NCBI RefSeq assembly: GCF_014697195.1
Contig: NZ_JACJRJ010000002.1
Span: forward strand, 155,973-219,972
Length of the DNA stretch: 64,000 nt
Direction of reading: 5' to 3'
Origin: Cylindrospermum sp. FACHB-282
GTDB lineage: Bacteria; Cyanobacteriota; Cyanobacteriia; Cyanobacteriales; Nostocaceae
Shown: in pieces, positions 21,703 through 31,407 of the stretch
Layout: every line of letters begins with the position of its first letter
How positions within the stretch are numbered: position 1 is the first letter of the stretch
Notes under the pieces: model-generated
What the model saw: only the letters and a program-made list of their open reading frames with translations
The model's database searches: none
What the model was told of the DNA's origin: nothing
Program-made: the position numbers and the translations under genes

Positions 21703-23197
21703 ATGAGTTTTAAAGTTTACGCGCCAAACGTACATTTATTCGCCTTTCATCTGCAAGAAGATAATCAGGGAAATGATACAGATTGGCTTTGGCAAAACTG
21801 TGATCAAATTATTGCTAAAGTTCTCCAGCAACGATTTCAGCTTAAAGATGATTGGCTAGATGTAACGCAAAAAAAAAGATTCTTCCCGCATCGCTTTAAC
21901 TAAACCTGAGAAAGTCGAAAATAATAACTTTCTAGTTTCCCTGAAGGGGGATGTAAATTTCAATAGCCAACCTATCGGAGTTACAGGCATTGTTTACGCT
22001 CTCCGGCTATTTGATAGTTACGGTTTATGGTTGAATTTGCGTCGTCCTCAACAAGAAAAAGGTCAAAAATCTGAAGATGTAGAAATCAATTTTTTACAGC
22101 TACTAAATCCAGATAATTGCTTATTTTTAACTGATACAGACGAATTTCTGGGGGAAACTCTTTTAATTACAGCTTTCCTGACTGATGAAGATAAAAATAA
22201 GAGTGCAGCAGAATTAAGACTTCTCGCTGATGCTTGTTTAACAGCTTTTTTGCCTGTTGATGGTTCTCTACCACCTTTTAATCGTTCTGGTTCACTAATT
22301 GGTAGTCAGATTTTTGAATATGGTTTGAACGACTTGCCAAATTATCACCATATTTTAGTTTGGCTATTTGCTAATAGTGATGCTGAGAAGAAAATCCTTG
22401 ATGAATATTATAATCAATTGATTGATTTGTTTTTCTTTAGAAATAAAGTTATCAGTGCTTTTAAAGATAGTAGAAAAATTTATCAAAAGATAAAAGACTG
22501 CTATACCAAAATTGAAGAAGAAATTCAAATATTACAAAACCTAGGTCATAACCCTAGATTAAGCAATGATGATTTGGATAAATTACAAATAAAAATCAAG
22601 AGTTTACCTCAATTAGCATTAGAATATGAGAATTTACTGCGATATTTAGCCGAGTTTAAAAATACAATATATATTAACGGACATACTTATAAAAGTAGAC
22701 TGGAAGAAATACAGAGTTTATTACCTGATGAAAACCTCGAATTTTTAGAATATTTTTATCAGAAAAATTATCCTTATTTTCAAGAACAGATAAAGGTTGA
22801 TTTAGGTTATTTCCAGAATGGTTCTAGCTTGCTCGATAAAGCGATCGCATCGATTCGCGGTATTGTGGAGATTGAGCGATCGCGTTTAGCCCGTGACCAA
22901 GCAGAACTTGCTGAAAAAGAGCACAGAGCCAGAGAGCAAGCAGCAGCACTGGTAAGAACAGCCAAAGAGCAAGCTGATCAGCAACTGCAAAATTCCATTA
23001 CATCTATTGGTACAGGAATCGCTGCTGGTTCTTTCATCGCCTCCAGTTCTGGATTAATCACTATACCTTGGCGAATGCCTGGGGATAAAGATGCTAGCAA
23101 CTATCCCCATCCCTTGATTATCTCCTTAGTGTTAAGTACTGTGATTGGTTTTGCCGTTTGGTGGGGTTGTAAAACTTGGCTGGCAAAGAATAAATAA
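21703..23197 (+). CDS. Uncharacterised coiled-coil protein with two C-terminal TM segments, interrupted at A9 (21869-21877); ORF parts 21703-21903 and 22031-23197
   Basis: After the A-tract the second frame is open from GAT at 21878 (KDSSRIALTKPEKVENNNFLVSLKGDVNFNSQPIGVTGIVYALRLFDSYGLWLNLRRP...) into the 388 aa ORF; TM segments near SITSIGTGIAAGSFIASSSGLI and LIISLVLSTVIGFAVWWGC. Confidence 0.75.
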
Positions 23198-23395
23198 ATG
23201 GCCAATATAAAGTTATGTAACAGTTTTTCCAGTTTCCCCCCAATAGTTGATTGCTGTGCCATGATGGGAGTTGAGAAGTAATTCGGCGACAGCGTTTGTT
23301 TTTAGTATTGACAGGCTTTTCCCTTTTGGTATGGTATATACAGACTTTTCTCCGAAATCTAAATCTCTACACTCTTATGATTTTGGAGACAATCT

Positions 23396-23704
23396 ATGTC
23401 AATTTATGTAGGCAACCTCTCTTATGAAGTTACCCAAGATACTCTGAGCGCAGTTTTTGCAGAATATGGTTCTGTAAAACGCGTTCAACTCCCTACTGAC
23501 CGTGAATCAGGTCAGTTACGGGGATTTGGTTTTGTAGAAATGGGCACAGAAGCTGAAGAAACAGCTGCCATTGAAGCCCTTGATGGTGCTGAATGGATGG
23601 GACGTGACCTAAAAGTGAATAAGGCTAAACCCAGAGAAGACAGAGGCTCCTTTGGTGGCGGTAATCGTGGCGGCGGCGGTGGCGGTAACCGTAACCGCTA
23701 CTAA
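23396..23704 (+). CDS. RNA-binding protein, RRM type with Gly-rich C-terminus
   Basis: RNP2 IYVGNLSY, RNP1 RGFGFVEM, tail GGGNRGGGGGGNRNRY; cyanobacterial Rbp family. Confidence 0.95.
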   Translation: MSIYVGNLSYEVTQDTLSAVFAEYGSVKRVQLPTDRESGQLRGFGFVEMGTEAEETAAIEALDGAEWMGRDLKVNKAKPREDRGSFGGGNRGGGGGGNRNRY

Positions 23705-23771
23705 TGCGAAATAGGATAAACCTATTTAGCTAACTCGTAAGTTATTAGTAACTTAATTAGAGTTAGAAGAG

Positions 23772-23801
23772 GCTCAGGCAGTAATGCTTGAGCCTTTTTA
23801 A
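23772..23801 (+). terminator. Rho-independent terminator of the RRM gene
   Basis: AGGCTCAGGCA-GTAA-TGCTTGAGCCTTTTT, stem-loop followed by T-run. Confidence 0.85.
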
Positions 23802-23810
23802 TGCAAAAAA

Positions 23811-24110
23811 TTAACGAGGTGCCTCGGAAATTGTCACAATCAGTTTTCCCGTCTTATCGCCATTAAAAAGCTTGAGGATTGCCTGTGGCGCATTTTCTAA
23901 ACCCTCAACCATTTCTTGAGTATATTTAATTTTCCCCTCTTGTAGCCACTGTCCGATTTGCCTGAAAGCAACATCAAATTGCGCTAAATAATCGGTGACA
24001 ATAAACCCCTGCAAGCGCAAACGCTTTATCAAAATTTTGCTGTAATTATAGGGGCCAGGAACAGGTTTATCAGCATTATAAGTGGATATCAAACCGCATA
24101 GGGTAATACG
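23811..24110 (-). pseudogene. C-terminal remnant of an NADP-dependent MDR oxidoreductase
   Basis: LCGLISTYNADKPVPGPYNYSKILIKRLRLQGFIVTDY...WLQEGKIKYTQEMVEGLENAPQAILKLFNGDKTGKLIVTISE matches only the C-terminal third of a ~340 aa family; no N-terminal domain upstream. Confidence 0.75.
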
Positions 24111-24185
24111 TGCAAATAGATTTTTTCATAGATTTTTAATTAACAATTTGTAGGCAGCGCCATTGCTGATTATTCTGTCATATAA

Positions 24186-24322
24186 CTAATATCAATTTAA
24201 AACAAGAATGCGACAGGTACAAGCCCGGAAACCCTATCAAATCAAGCTTTTTTAATTTTGAATTTGTATCGCTTACGGAAGCCGTAGGCTCTATGAGAGA
24301 ATTTTGAATTTTGAATTGGTAT
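24186..24322. repeat. Dispersed repeat; inverted partial copy at ~46160-46258
   Basis: Shared block ACAAGCCCGGAAACC(C)TAT(C/G)AAATCAAGCTT..TTAATTTTGAAT and ...TTTTGAATTGGTATAAC. Confidence 0.75.
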
Positions 24323-24327
24323 AACTT

Positions 24328-25545
24328 CTATCCTAGTTTCTGATCTAAACGGGTGGCTTGTTCTAGGGCGGCTTTTTCTCTAGCTCTCCGGGCATAGGGC
24401 TGTAATTTGGAGCGATCGCAACCGGTAAGAATCGTCAGGTTATCTAAGCTAATGCCCCGTATCAACATTTCTACACACCAAGTATGTTGTGCTTGGGCGA
24501 TCGCAGGTGGTTTTCCTTGGGGAGTCAATGTTCCCTCAGTCCATGCTTGCCAATGTCCCAAAAGCTCTAATTCTGAGATGGGTTTACCTGTGCTGTTAAT
24601 AAACATCGCGGGTTGAGAATCTTTGCGACTTTTGTGCCATTTGGTTAAGGGATTATTTGTGTAGGAGCCATAGCGTTTGCCTAGAATCCACTGATTTACG
24701 GGTACCTGACGGGTGCTTCCTGGAGTTGTAATTTGCAGGAAATACCCTTTGGTGTCGTAGATTTGGTGCGTTCGTTGCAAGCTAACTATTTCTATGGGAG
24801 ATATTCCTGTGCTAAATAACACGTAAGCCAAGGCATAATCTTGAATTCCCAATTTTCTGGCTTGGTGTAAAATTTCATGAACTAAACCAGCGGGTAAATC
24901 AGCCACTTCTTTGGTAATGGGGCTTTCTAAGGTTGATTCCCCTAGGGATGACATGGCTCCATGTAAAAATAACTCCACTAAATTTTCGAGAAAATCATCC
25001 CTCCCCTCCCACAATTCGTGAAATTCACTTGTAAATTCGATCACGGCATATCCTAAGATCATTCCATTGAGCAAACTGGCTAATTTCTCAGCGGGTAAAT
25101 AAGTATTTAAATGTCCCTGCTCAATAACGGTGGCTAAATACTGGGCTACATAGCGGTTCGCCTCTGTTAACCCCCTGCCTAAAGCACGGCGATTTTCCAT
25201 CGGGTACTGGTCTGCTTCTCCTACCACAGACCGGACAAACTCAGGCACTCGTTCTAATGCTAGTAGACTGTCACTTGCATAATCTTTCAGTGCTTGATAG
25301 ACATTACCAGGTGGAGTTGCCCGCTGTACCAGTGACTCGCCTAAATTCTTAAAGGCTGCGGATTCTTCCAATACCGCTAATAGCAGCCCATGCTTATTAC
25401 CAAAATGTCGAAATAGTGTAACTTCGTTAACTTCGGCTTTGATGGCAATTTGACGGGTAGTGGTAGCAATCACCCCTTGGGCAGAAAACAACTCAAGTGC
25501 TGCTTGAATCAGGCGTTGACGAGTTGAACTCGGTTGAGACGACAT
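24328..25545 (-). CDS. TetR/AcrR family regulator with long C-terminal domain resembling a degenerate tyrosine recombinase
   Basis: N-term: RLIQAALELFSAQGVIATTTRQIAIKAEVNEVTLFRHFGNKHGLLLAVLEE (TetR HTH). C-term: DYALAYVLFSTGISPIEIVSLQR...RQVPVNQWI...AQAQHTWCVEMLIRGISLDNLTILTGCDRSKLQPYARRAREKA. Confidence 0.85.
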   Translation of the reverse strand: MSSQPSSTRQRLIQAALELFSAQGVIATTTRQIAIKAEVNEVTLFRHFGNKHGLLLAVLEESAAFKNLGESLVQRATPPGNVYQALKDYASDSLLALERVPEFVRSVVGEADQYPMENRRALGRGLTEANRYVAQYLATVIEQGHLNTYLPAEKLASLLNGMILGYAVIEFTSEFHELWEGRDDFLENLVELFLHGAMSSLGESTLESPITKEVADLPAGLVHEILHQARKLGIQDYALAYVLFSTGISPIEIVSLQRTHQIYDTKGYFLQITTPGSTRQVPVNQWILGKRYGSYTNNPLTKWHKSRKDSQPAMFINSTGKPISELELLGHWQAWTEGTLTPQGKPPAIAQAQHTWCVEMLIRGISLDNLTILTGCDRSKLQPYARRAREKAALEQATRLDQKLG

Positions 25546-25551
25546 ATAATA

Positions 25552-25570
25552 ATGCAAGTGTCACTTGCAT
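25552..25570. promoter_or_regulatory. Palindromic operator candidate for the TetR regulator
   Basis: Perfect 19 bp palindrome ATGCAAGTG-T-CACTTGCAT beside the regulator start; related imperfect site GTAAGTGATACTTGC at 25601-25615. Confidence 0.7.
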
Positions 25571-25699
25571 AAAAATAGGAGAATTGATAGCATAGCAAAT
25601 GTAAGTGATACTTGCTTTGCTTTACTTTAACGAAATCTTTTGTCAGGTTGCACCAGACAAACAACCGATCACTTAAATAACCCATCCACAAGAATTTTT

Positions 25700-26557
25700 A
25701 TGCCCGCAAAATTTCTGGCGATCGCCCCTGAGGGAGGCCAAGCACTACGCCTCAGTTGGACGAATGTGGCATTTTTTGCCGCAGTTCATGCTTTAGCTCT
25801 CTTGGCCCCTTGGTTTTTCTCCTGGTCGGCACTAGGTTTGCTGCTATTTCTCCACTGGTTGTTTGGGAGTATCGGCATTTGCTTGGGATATCATCGACTG
25901 TTAAGCCATCGGAGTTTCCAAGTACCCAAAGGGTTAGAATATGCGATCGCCTTCATTGGAGCACTTGCACTTCAAGGAGGCCCAATTTCCTGGGTTGGCG
26001 CACACCGCCAGCATCACGCCCACACTGAAGACATTCACCTCGACCCCTACTCGGCTCAACGAGGCTTTTGGTGGAGTCATATTCTTTGGATTTTATACCC
26101 TCGTCCAGAATTTTTTGATTATCAAATTTATCAAAAATTTGCGCCAGACCTCGCACGGCAACCATTCTATCGCTGGTTAGATCGCTACTTTTTGCTGCTA
26201 CAAGTTCCCCTAGGCGTGCTGCTGTATGCCTTAGGCGGGTGGTCTTTTGTAATTTACGGTATGTTTGTCAGGACAGTATTGATTTGGCATTCCACTTGGT
26301 TTGTGAATTCTGCATCTCACATCTGGGGCTATCGCACCTTTGAAAGCAACGACGGTGCGCGTAATTTGTGGTGGGTATCCCTGGTAACTTATGGAGAAGG
26401 ATGGCACAACAACCATCATACTTATCCCCACATGGCAAAATCTGGATTGAGTTGGTGGGAAATTGATGTTACTTGGTGGAGCATCAAAGCTTTACAAACA
26501 CTAGGTTTAGCCAAAAAGGTTGTCTCACATCCTCCTCAAAGTGCAGGTCAAGGTTAA
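25700..26557 (+). CDS. Acyl-lipid/acyl-CoA desaturase (delta-9 type)
   Basis: Three His boxes: HRLLSH, HRQHHAH, HNNHH; several TM segments. Confidence 0.92.
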   Translation: MPAKFLAIAPEGGQALRLSWTNVAFFAAVHALALLAPWFFSWSALGLLLFLHWLFGSIGICLGYHRLLSHRSFQVPKGLEYAIAFIGALALQGGPISWVGAHRQHHAHTEDIHLDPYSAQRGFWWSHILWILYPRPEFFDYQIYQKFAPDLARQPFYRWLDRYFLLLQVPLGVLLYALGGWSFVIYGMFVRTVLIWHSTWFVNSASHIWGYRTFESNDGARNLWWVSLVTYGEGWHNNHHTYPHMAKSGLSWWEIDVTWWSIKALQTLGLAKKVVSHPPQSAGQG

Positions 26558-27049
26558 TGCCCCCTCATAGTGAAGTAACCAACGTTTGCGCTCTAAACCC
26601 CCTGCGTATCCTGTGAGTGCAGCGTTGGTACCAATCACTCGATGACAGGGAAGCACAATGGCTACTGGATTGAGTGAATTTGCCAAGCCGACAGCACGAC
26701 AAGCAGTCGGCTTACCAATTTTCTTTGCTAGCTCACCGTAGGAAATTGTTTTTCCCCAAGGAATAGTTCGCAGTGTTAACCAAACCTGCTGCTGAAAGGC
26801 AGTACCCCCAGTATTTACAGGAATATCATCTAAACTTTGCTCATCACCTTTAAAATAAGCCCGAATCCGGCTACTGAAACTCTGCGGATCTTTCACATCT
26901 AGGAAAGTAAAGTTACCATAGCGCCGCTGAAGAAGTTTGATCATTCTCAGCTCGCTATCGACAAAATCAACAGCGCAGAGTTTCTCACCATCGGAAACAA
27001 TTAAAATTGTCCCAATTTCCGAATTGATTTTGTCAATTAGTAATTGCAC
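26525..27049 (-). CDS. ogt: Methylated-DNA-protein-cysteine methyltransferase
   Basis: Active site LPCHRVIG, upstream GKTISYGELAKKIGKPTACRAVGLANSLNP. Confidence 0.95.
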   Translation of the reverse strand: MQLLIDKINSEIGTILIVSDGEKLCAVDFVDSELRMIKLLQRRYGNFTFLDVKDPQSFSSRIRAYFKGDEQSLDDIPVNTGGTAFQQQVWLTLRTIPWGKTISYGELAKKIGKPTACRAVGLANSLNPVAIVLPCHRVIGTNAALTGYAGGLERKRWLLHYEGALTLTCTLRRM

Positions 27050-27339
27050 AATCTAGAATTAACCTAAAAATTTAAATATATGAGCAAATTATAACATATA
27101 AATTTATTTTGCCAGAAACCCTACTTTTCGTCAAGTAAAAATTGGAAGTTATCATCTGCAGCAAAAAAAGGGAAAATCATCCCCAAGTCTGAGTATTTTG
27201 GCAGATTGGCAGGATATTTTGGAAAAAATTGTCAATCATAATAATTTGGCAGTACTTGCCAGCAAAAATATTCACAAAATGTTACCTTGGGGGACTATGA
27301 CTTATTTACGCTGTCCCAAATCTCCGGGAATCTTAGCCA

Positions 27340-28260
27340 ATGCCTTATCTTACTACTGCCAGCGAAATTCATTCCCTGATCGCTGAATATACCAAAGCTA
27401 AAACTTTGTGGATAGATACAGAAGTGGCTGACTATAAAAGTCGTAAGCCCAGGTTGTCACTGATTCAGATTTTGGATAATCCTCAAGATATGAGTGGCGA
27501 TTCTGTTTACATTTTAGATGTATTAGATCAGACTGACATTATAGATAATTTTGTTGAAAAAATCATGGTAAATTCTGCCATTGAAAAGGTATTCCATAAT
27601 GCTAGTTTTGATCTGAAATTTCTCGGTAATAAGCGAGCGAAAAATATTACTTGCACTTTAGAAATGGCAAAAAGTATTCCTTACTATCTGTTGTCATTAC
27701 CTAACTACCAACTTAAAACACTTGCTACAAAACTTTGTCAATTTAACAATATAGATAAACAAGAACAAAGCAGCGATTGGGGCAGACGACCTTTAACGGA
27801 AGAACAGATAGAATATGCTTACTTAGACTGTATTTATCTGGCTCAAGTACACTGGCGTTTATTAAAGTTACAGGCAAATATCAGCCATGAACCCGCTACA
27901 GAAGACTTACAAATACTTGGAGAAAGATATACACAACTAGAGCAGCAGCGGAAGCTATTGACTTCAGAATGTGAACATCTGCAAGAAAGAATTAAAAATG
28001 CTATGCAGGTACAAAATATTTCAGAAACTGACTATTGTAAGCTAACTAGTTATGAGCGCAAAAGCGTAAAAGTAAAGTTTATAGAATTAGCAAAACTAGT
28101 CCAAAACCAAGAAATTGATTTAGATTTTCCCATCACCCTAACTGAGAAAATTCAGAAAGATTTAGGGGAAAATCTAGAACAACTAGCTGTAGATATCGAT
28201 AAAACGACTGCTTGGCGACTGACTGCCAAAACCCAGGAAAGTGATGTTGATCAGGAATAA
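27340..28260 (+). CDS. Ribonuclease D-like 3'-5' exonuclease
   Basis: LWIDTEVADYKSRKPRLSLIQI (ExoI), VFHNASFDLKFL (ExoII), EQIEYAYLDCIYL (ExoIII). Confidence 0.88.
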   Translation: MPYLTTASEIHSLIAEYTKAKTLWIDTEVADYKSRKPRLSLIQILDNPQDMSGDSVYILDVLDQTDIIDNFVEKIMVNSAIEKVFHNASFDLKFLGNKRAKNITCTLEMAKSIPYYLLSLPNYQLKTLATKLCQFNNIDKQEQSSDWGRRPLTEEQIEYAYLDCIYLAQVHWRLLKLQANISHEPATEDLQILGERYTQLEQQRKLLTSECEHLQERIKNAMQVQNISETDYCKLTSYERKSVKVKFIELAKLVQNQEIDLDFPITLTEKIQKDLGENLEQLAVDIDKTTAWRLTAKTQESDVDQE

Positions 28261-28626
28261 ATTAGTCATCACCAGATGACTAATAGAAATTATCGGGTTA
28301 TGGTAAAGCAGAAAACTTAATCTGGGAAATAGCAAATACATTCTTTGTACAAAGTATCATAAAAAACATAAATAGCTTTCCTCAATCAGGAGATGATCAG
28401 GCAATGGCTGAAGAATAAAAAATCAAAGATGAAAAGTTTTATACTTCATAGTTCATTCTGCCTAATCTATTCTTCAAAAAGCTGTTAATTACACCAAGAA
28501 AACATAAGGAAAGATTGTCAATTGACTGTAAACCTCTGCCAAAAGTTAGAATTATTCTGGAGTTAAATAATTAACTAGATTTTGGTACTAATTTCCTCTA
28601 AGTATAATGGCGGTTTATAGAAACTT

Positions 28627-29466
28627 ATGAGATGGCGGTTATTTGCACACAGAGGGCAAGGGGTAGGCAGAGTATTTACTATCGCTTTGTTTACCGCTTT
28701 GAGCGGAATTACAATAGTTTCTTGTAGTAGCAACAAGGATGTATTGGTAACAGAAGTAGGAATTAGTCCTCCAAATCGTCGGACAGCGAAAACAACCAAA
28801 GCTGGGGACTTCTATATTCAGGGACAGAATCAACATGCTAAAGGCAATTCCCAAGCTGCTATTGCTGCCTATAGCAAAGCGATTAGTTTAAATCCCAGGT
28901 ATTCCCCGGCTTTCAGGAGTCGCGGACTGGCGTACTTTGATATCGGAAACAAGGAAGCTGCGATCGCCGATTATAGCCAAACGTTGCGCCTCAACCCTAA
29001 TGATGCCGAAGCCTACAATAACCGGGGAAACGCCCGTGCATCAATGGGAGACAACAAAATGGCGATCGCCGATTATAACGAAGCAATTCGCTTGGCTGCC
29101 AACTATGCCGAAGCTTTCAACAACCGGGGGAACGCCCGTGCTACCCAAGGAGACAAAAACGGCGCCCTAGATGATTACAACCAAGCTATTCTCCTCGACC
29201 CAAAATATAGCATTGCCTACAATAACCGGGGAAATATCCGCGCTGCTAAGGGAGATCCTCAAGGAGCGATCGCAGATTACAATGAAGCCGTTCGCCTCAA
29301 TCCCAACTTTGGCCCTGCCTACAACAACCGAGGTAATGCCCGCGCCGCCAATAAAGATAAAATGGGGGCGCTGCAAGACTTACAACGGGCCGCTGCTATC
29401 TTTGAAAAAGAAGGTAACGACGACTTATACCGACAAGTGATGAAGAACATTCAAGAAATGAGGTAG
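28627..29466 (+). CDS. TPR repeat lipoprotein-like protein
   Basis: N-terminal hydrophobic segment ending VSCSS (lipobox-like); repeated 34-aa units ...AYNNRGNARAxxGDxxxAIADYNEAIRLNP. Confidence 0.88.
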   Translation: MRWRLFAHRGQGVGRVFTIALFTALSGITIVSCSSNKDVLVTEVGISPPNRRTAKTTKAGDFYIQGQNQHAKGNSQAAIAAYSKAISLNPRYSPAFRSRGLAYFDIGNKEAAIADYSQTLRLNPNDAEAYNNRGNARASMGDNKMAIADYNEAIRLAANYAEAFNNRGNARATQGDKNGALDDYNQAILLDPKYSIAYNNRGNIRAAKGDPQGAIADYNEAVRLNPNFGPAYNNRGNARAANKDKMGALQDLQRAAAIFEKEGNDDLYRQVMKNIQEMR

Positions 29467-29487
29467 TCAGCAATTTTTACAATTCGT

Positions 29488-31143
29488 CTATTCTTCAATA
29501 GTCGGGCTGCGGAGGTCTTCTACTAGCGCTTGAATTTCTGCGCTTGGAGGTGGTGTAAGGCGAGAAACCACCAAGGCAACTATGAAGTTAAAGATCATCC
29601 CCAAAGTACCAATTCCTTCCGGTGAAACTCCAAAAAACCAGGGTTGCATACCCCCGAATTTGACTCCGATAATGTAGATGATTGTAAAAATCAAACCAGT
29701 CAACATACCAGAGATCGCCCCGGACGCATTGGTACGCTTGTCAAAAATCCCCAGGAGTATAACCGGGAAAAAGCTAGCAGCAGCTAAACCGAAGGCAAAA
29801 GCCACCACCTCACTCACAAATCCCGGCGGATTCACCCCAAAATATCCAGCGAGGACGAGGGAAAAACCAACCATAACGCGCCCAACAAACACTCGTTTCT
29901 CTTCCGAGGCCGTCGAATCTATAATCCGGTAGTAGACATCATGGGCGATGGAACTAGAAATTACCAGCAACAGACCTGATGCTGTAGACAAAGCCGCAGC
30001 TAACCCGCCAGCAGCCACTAAAGCAATTACCCAAGCTGGGAGTTTCGCCACTTCTGGGGTAGAAAGCACAATGATATCTCGGTCAATTTTAATTTCGTTA
30101 GTGTCTTTATTGGGGGTTAATTGCAAACGCCCATCTTTATTTTTATCCTCAAAACTTAGCAGTTTAGTTTTTTCCCACTTGGTCGCCCAGTCTAGCTGCT
30201 GCACTTCTGCAACCGTGTGATTATGCAGAGTATCAATTAAGTTATAGCGGGCAAACATCGAGAGGGCGGGGGCTGTGGTATAAAGAATGGCAATAAATAA
30301 TAGTGCCCAACCAGCAGAAAAACGTGCTGCACGCACATTTTTAACCGTATAAAACCGGACGATGATATGGGGTAAACCAGCAGTACCTACCATCAGAGCG
30401 AGAGTGGTGAACAGCACATCTAACATCGACCTGTTAACAAATGGCTCAGTATACTGCTTAAACCCCAGTTCAACTTGAATTTGATTTAGCTTGTCAGCCA
30501 CATCACTAAAGGTAAATGCTAATTGGGGGATAGGATTACCCGTTAACAGCCAAGCGATCGCGATCGCCGGAATCAGATAAGCAAAAATCAACACACAATA
30601 CTGGGCCACTTGCGTCCAAGTGATGCCTTTCATCCCCCCCAACACAGAAAAGAAGCCAACGATCACCATGCCGATGATCACACCTGTATTGATATCTACT
30701 TGGAGAAAACGACTGAAGACAATACCCACACCTCGCATTTGTCCAGCAACGTAGGTGAGGGAGATAAAAATGGCTGCAACTACCGCCACCAAACGTGCAA
30801 GATTAGAATCGTAGCGATCGCCTACAAAATCCGGCACTGTATACTTACCAAATTTTCGCAGATAGGGAGCCAGCAACAATGCTAACAGCACATAGCCACC
30901 AGTCCAGCCCATCAGATAAATAGAACCGTCATAACCCAAAAAAGAAATCGATCCCGCCATTGAAATAAACGAAGCTGCGGACATCCAGTCAGCAGCAGTA
31001 GCAGCACCATTAGCAATTGAAGGTATCCCCTGACCTGCTATAAAGAAGTCTTTCGTATTTTCAACTCGTGATTGCCAACCAATATAAATGTAGATGAGGA
31101 AAGACAGTCCCACCAACAAAATAGTCCAAATTTCAACTGACAC
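29488..31143 (-). CDS. Sodium:solute symporter (SSS family)
   Basis: Multi-TM; DFFIAGQGIPSIANGAATAADWMSAASFISMAG; AALSTASGLLLVISSSIAHDVYY. Confidence 0.92.
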   Translation of the reverse strand: MSVEIWTILLVGLSFLIYIYIGWQSRVENTKDFFIAGQGIPSIANGAATAADWMSAASFISMAGSISFLGYDGSIYLMGWTGGYVLLALLLAPYLRKFGKYTVPDFVGDRYDSNLARLVAVVAAIFISLTYVAGQMRGVGIVFSRFLQVDINTGVIIGMVIVGFFSVLGGMKGITWTQVAQYCVLIFAYLIPAIAIAWLLTGNPIPQLAFTFSDVADKLNQIQVELGFKQYTEPFVNRSMLDVLFTTLALMVGTAGLPHIIVRFYTVKNVRAARFSAGWALLFIAILYTTAPALSMFARYNLIDTLHNHTVAEVQQLDWATKWEKTKLLSFEDKNKDGRLQLTPNKDTNEIKIDRDIIVLSTPEVAKLPAWVIALVAAGGLAAALSTASGLLLVISSSIAHDVYYRIIDSTASEEKRVFVGRVMVGFSLVLAGYFGVNPPGFVSEVVAFAFGLAAASFFPVILLGIFDKRTNASGAISGMLTGLIFTIIYIIGVKFGGMQPWFFGVSPEGIGTLGMIFNFIVALVVSRLTPPPSAEIQALVEDLRSPTIEE

Positions 31144-31152
31144 AGTTTTTCC

Positions 31153-31407
31153 TCACTTCCTGATATTGTATTTGCGGTCTAGCTTGTCCATTTGGAACGC
31201 ATAAATGAAAATCAATGCCACAAATATCAGGATTGATCCTTGCTGCGCCATCCAAAAACCAAAAGGTACGCCAAAAAAACGGATCGCATTCAACGGCTGA
31301 ACCAACAAAATACTAAAAACGAGGGAAACCAGCGCCCAGACAATTAAAAGATTACGAATTAAAGCAGTATTAGCACGCCAATAAGCACGGCGCTCAAGTT
31401 CATCCAT
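31153..31407 (-). CDS. DUF4212 small subunit of sodium/solute symporter
   Basis: 84 aa, two TM segments, YWRANTALIRNLLIVWALVSLVFSILLVQPLNAIRFFGVPFGFWMAQQGSILIFVALIFIYAF; directly upstream of the SSS gene. Confidence 0.9.
   Translation of the reverse strand: MDELERRAYWRANTALIRNLLIVWALVSLVFSILLVQPLNAIRFFGVPFGFWMAQQGSILIFVALIFIYAFQMDKLDRKYNIRK

Noticed and set aside
27198-27386. 62 aa ORF before the RNase D-like gene
   Set aside because: Overlaps the start of the stronger ORF in another frame; no support.
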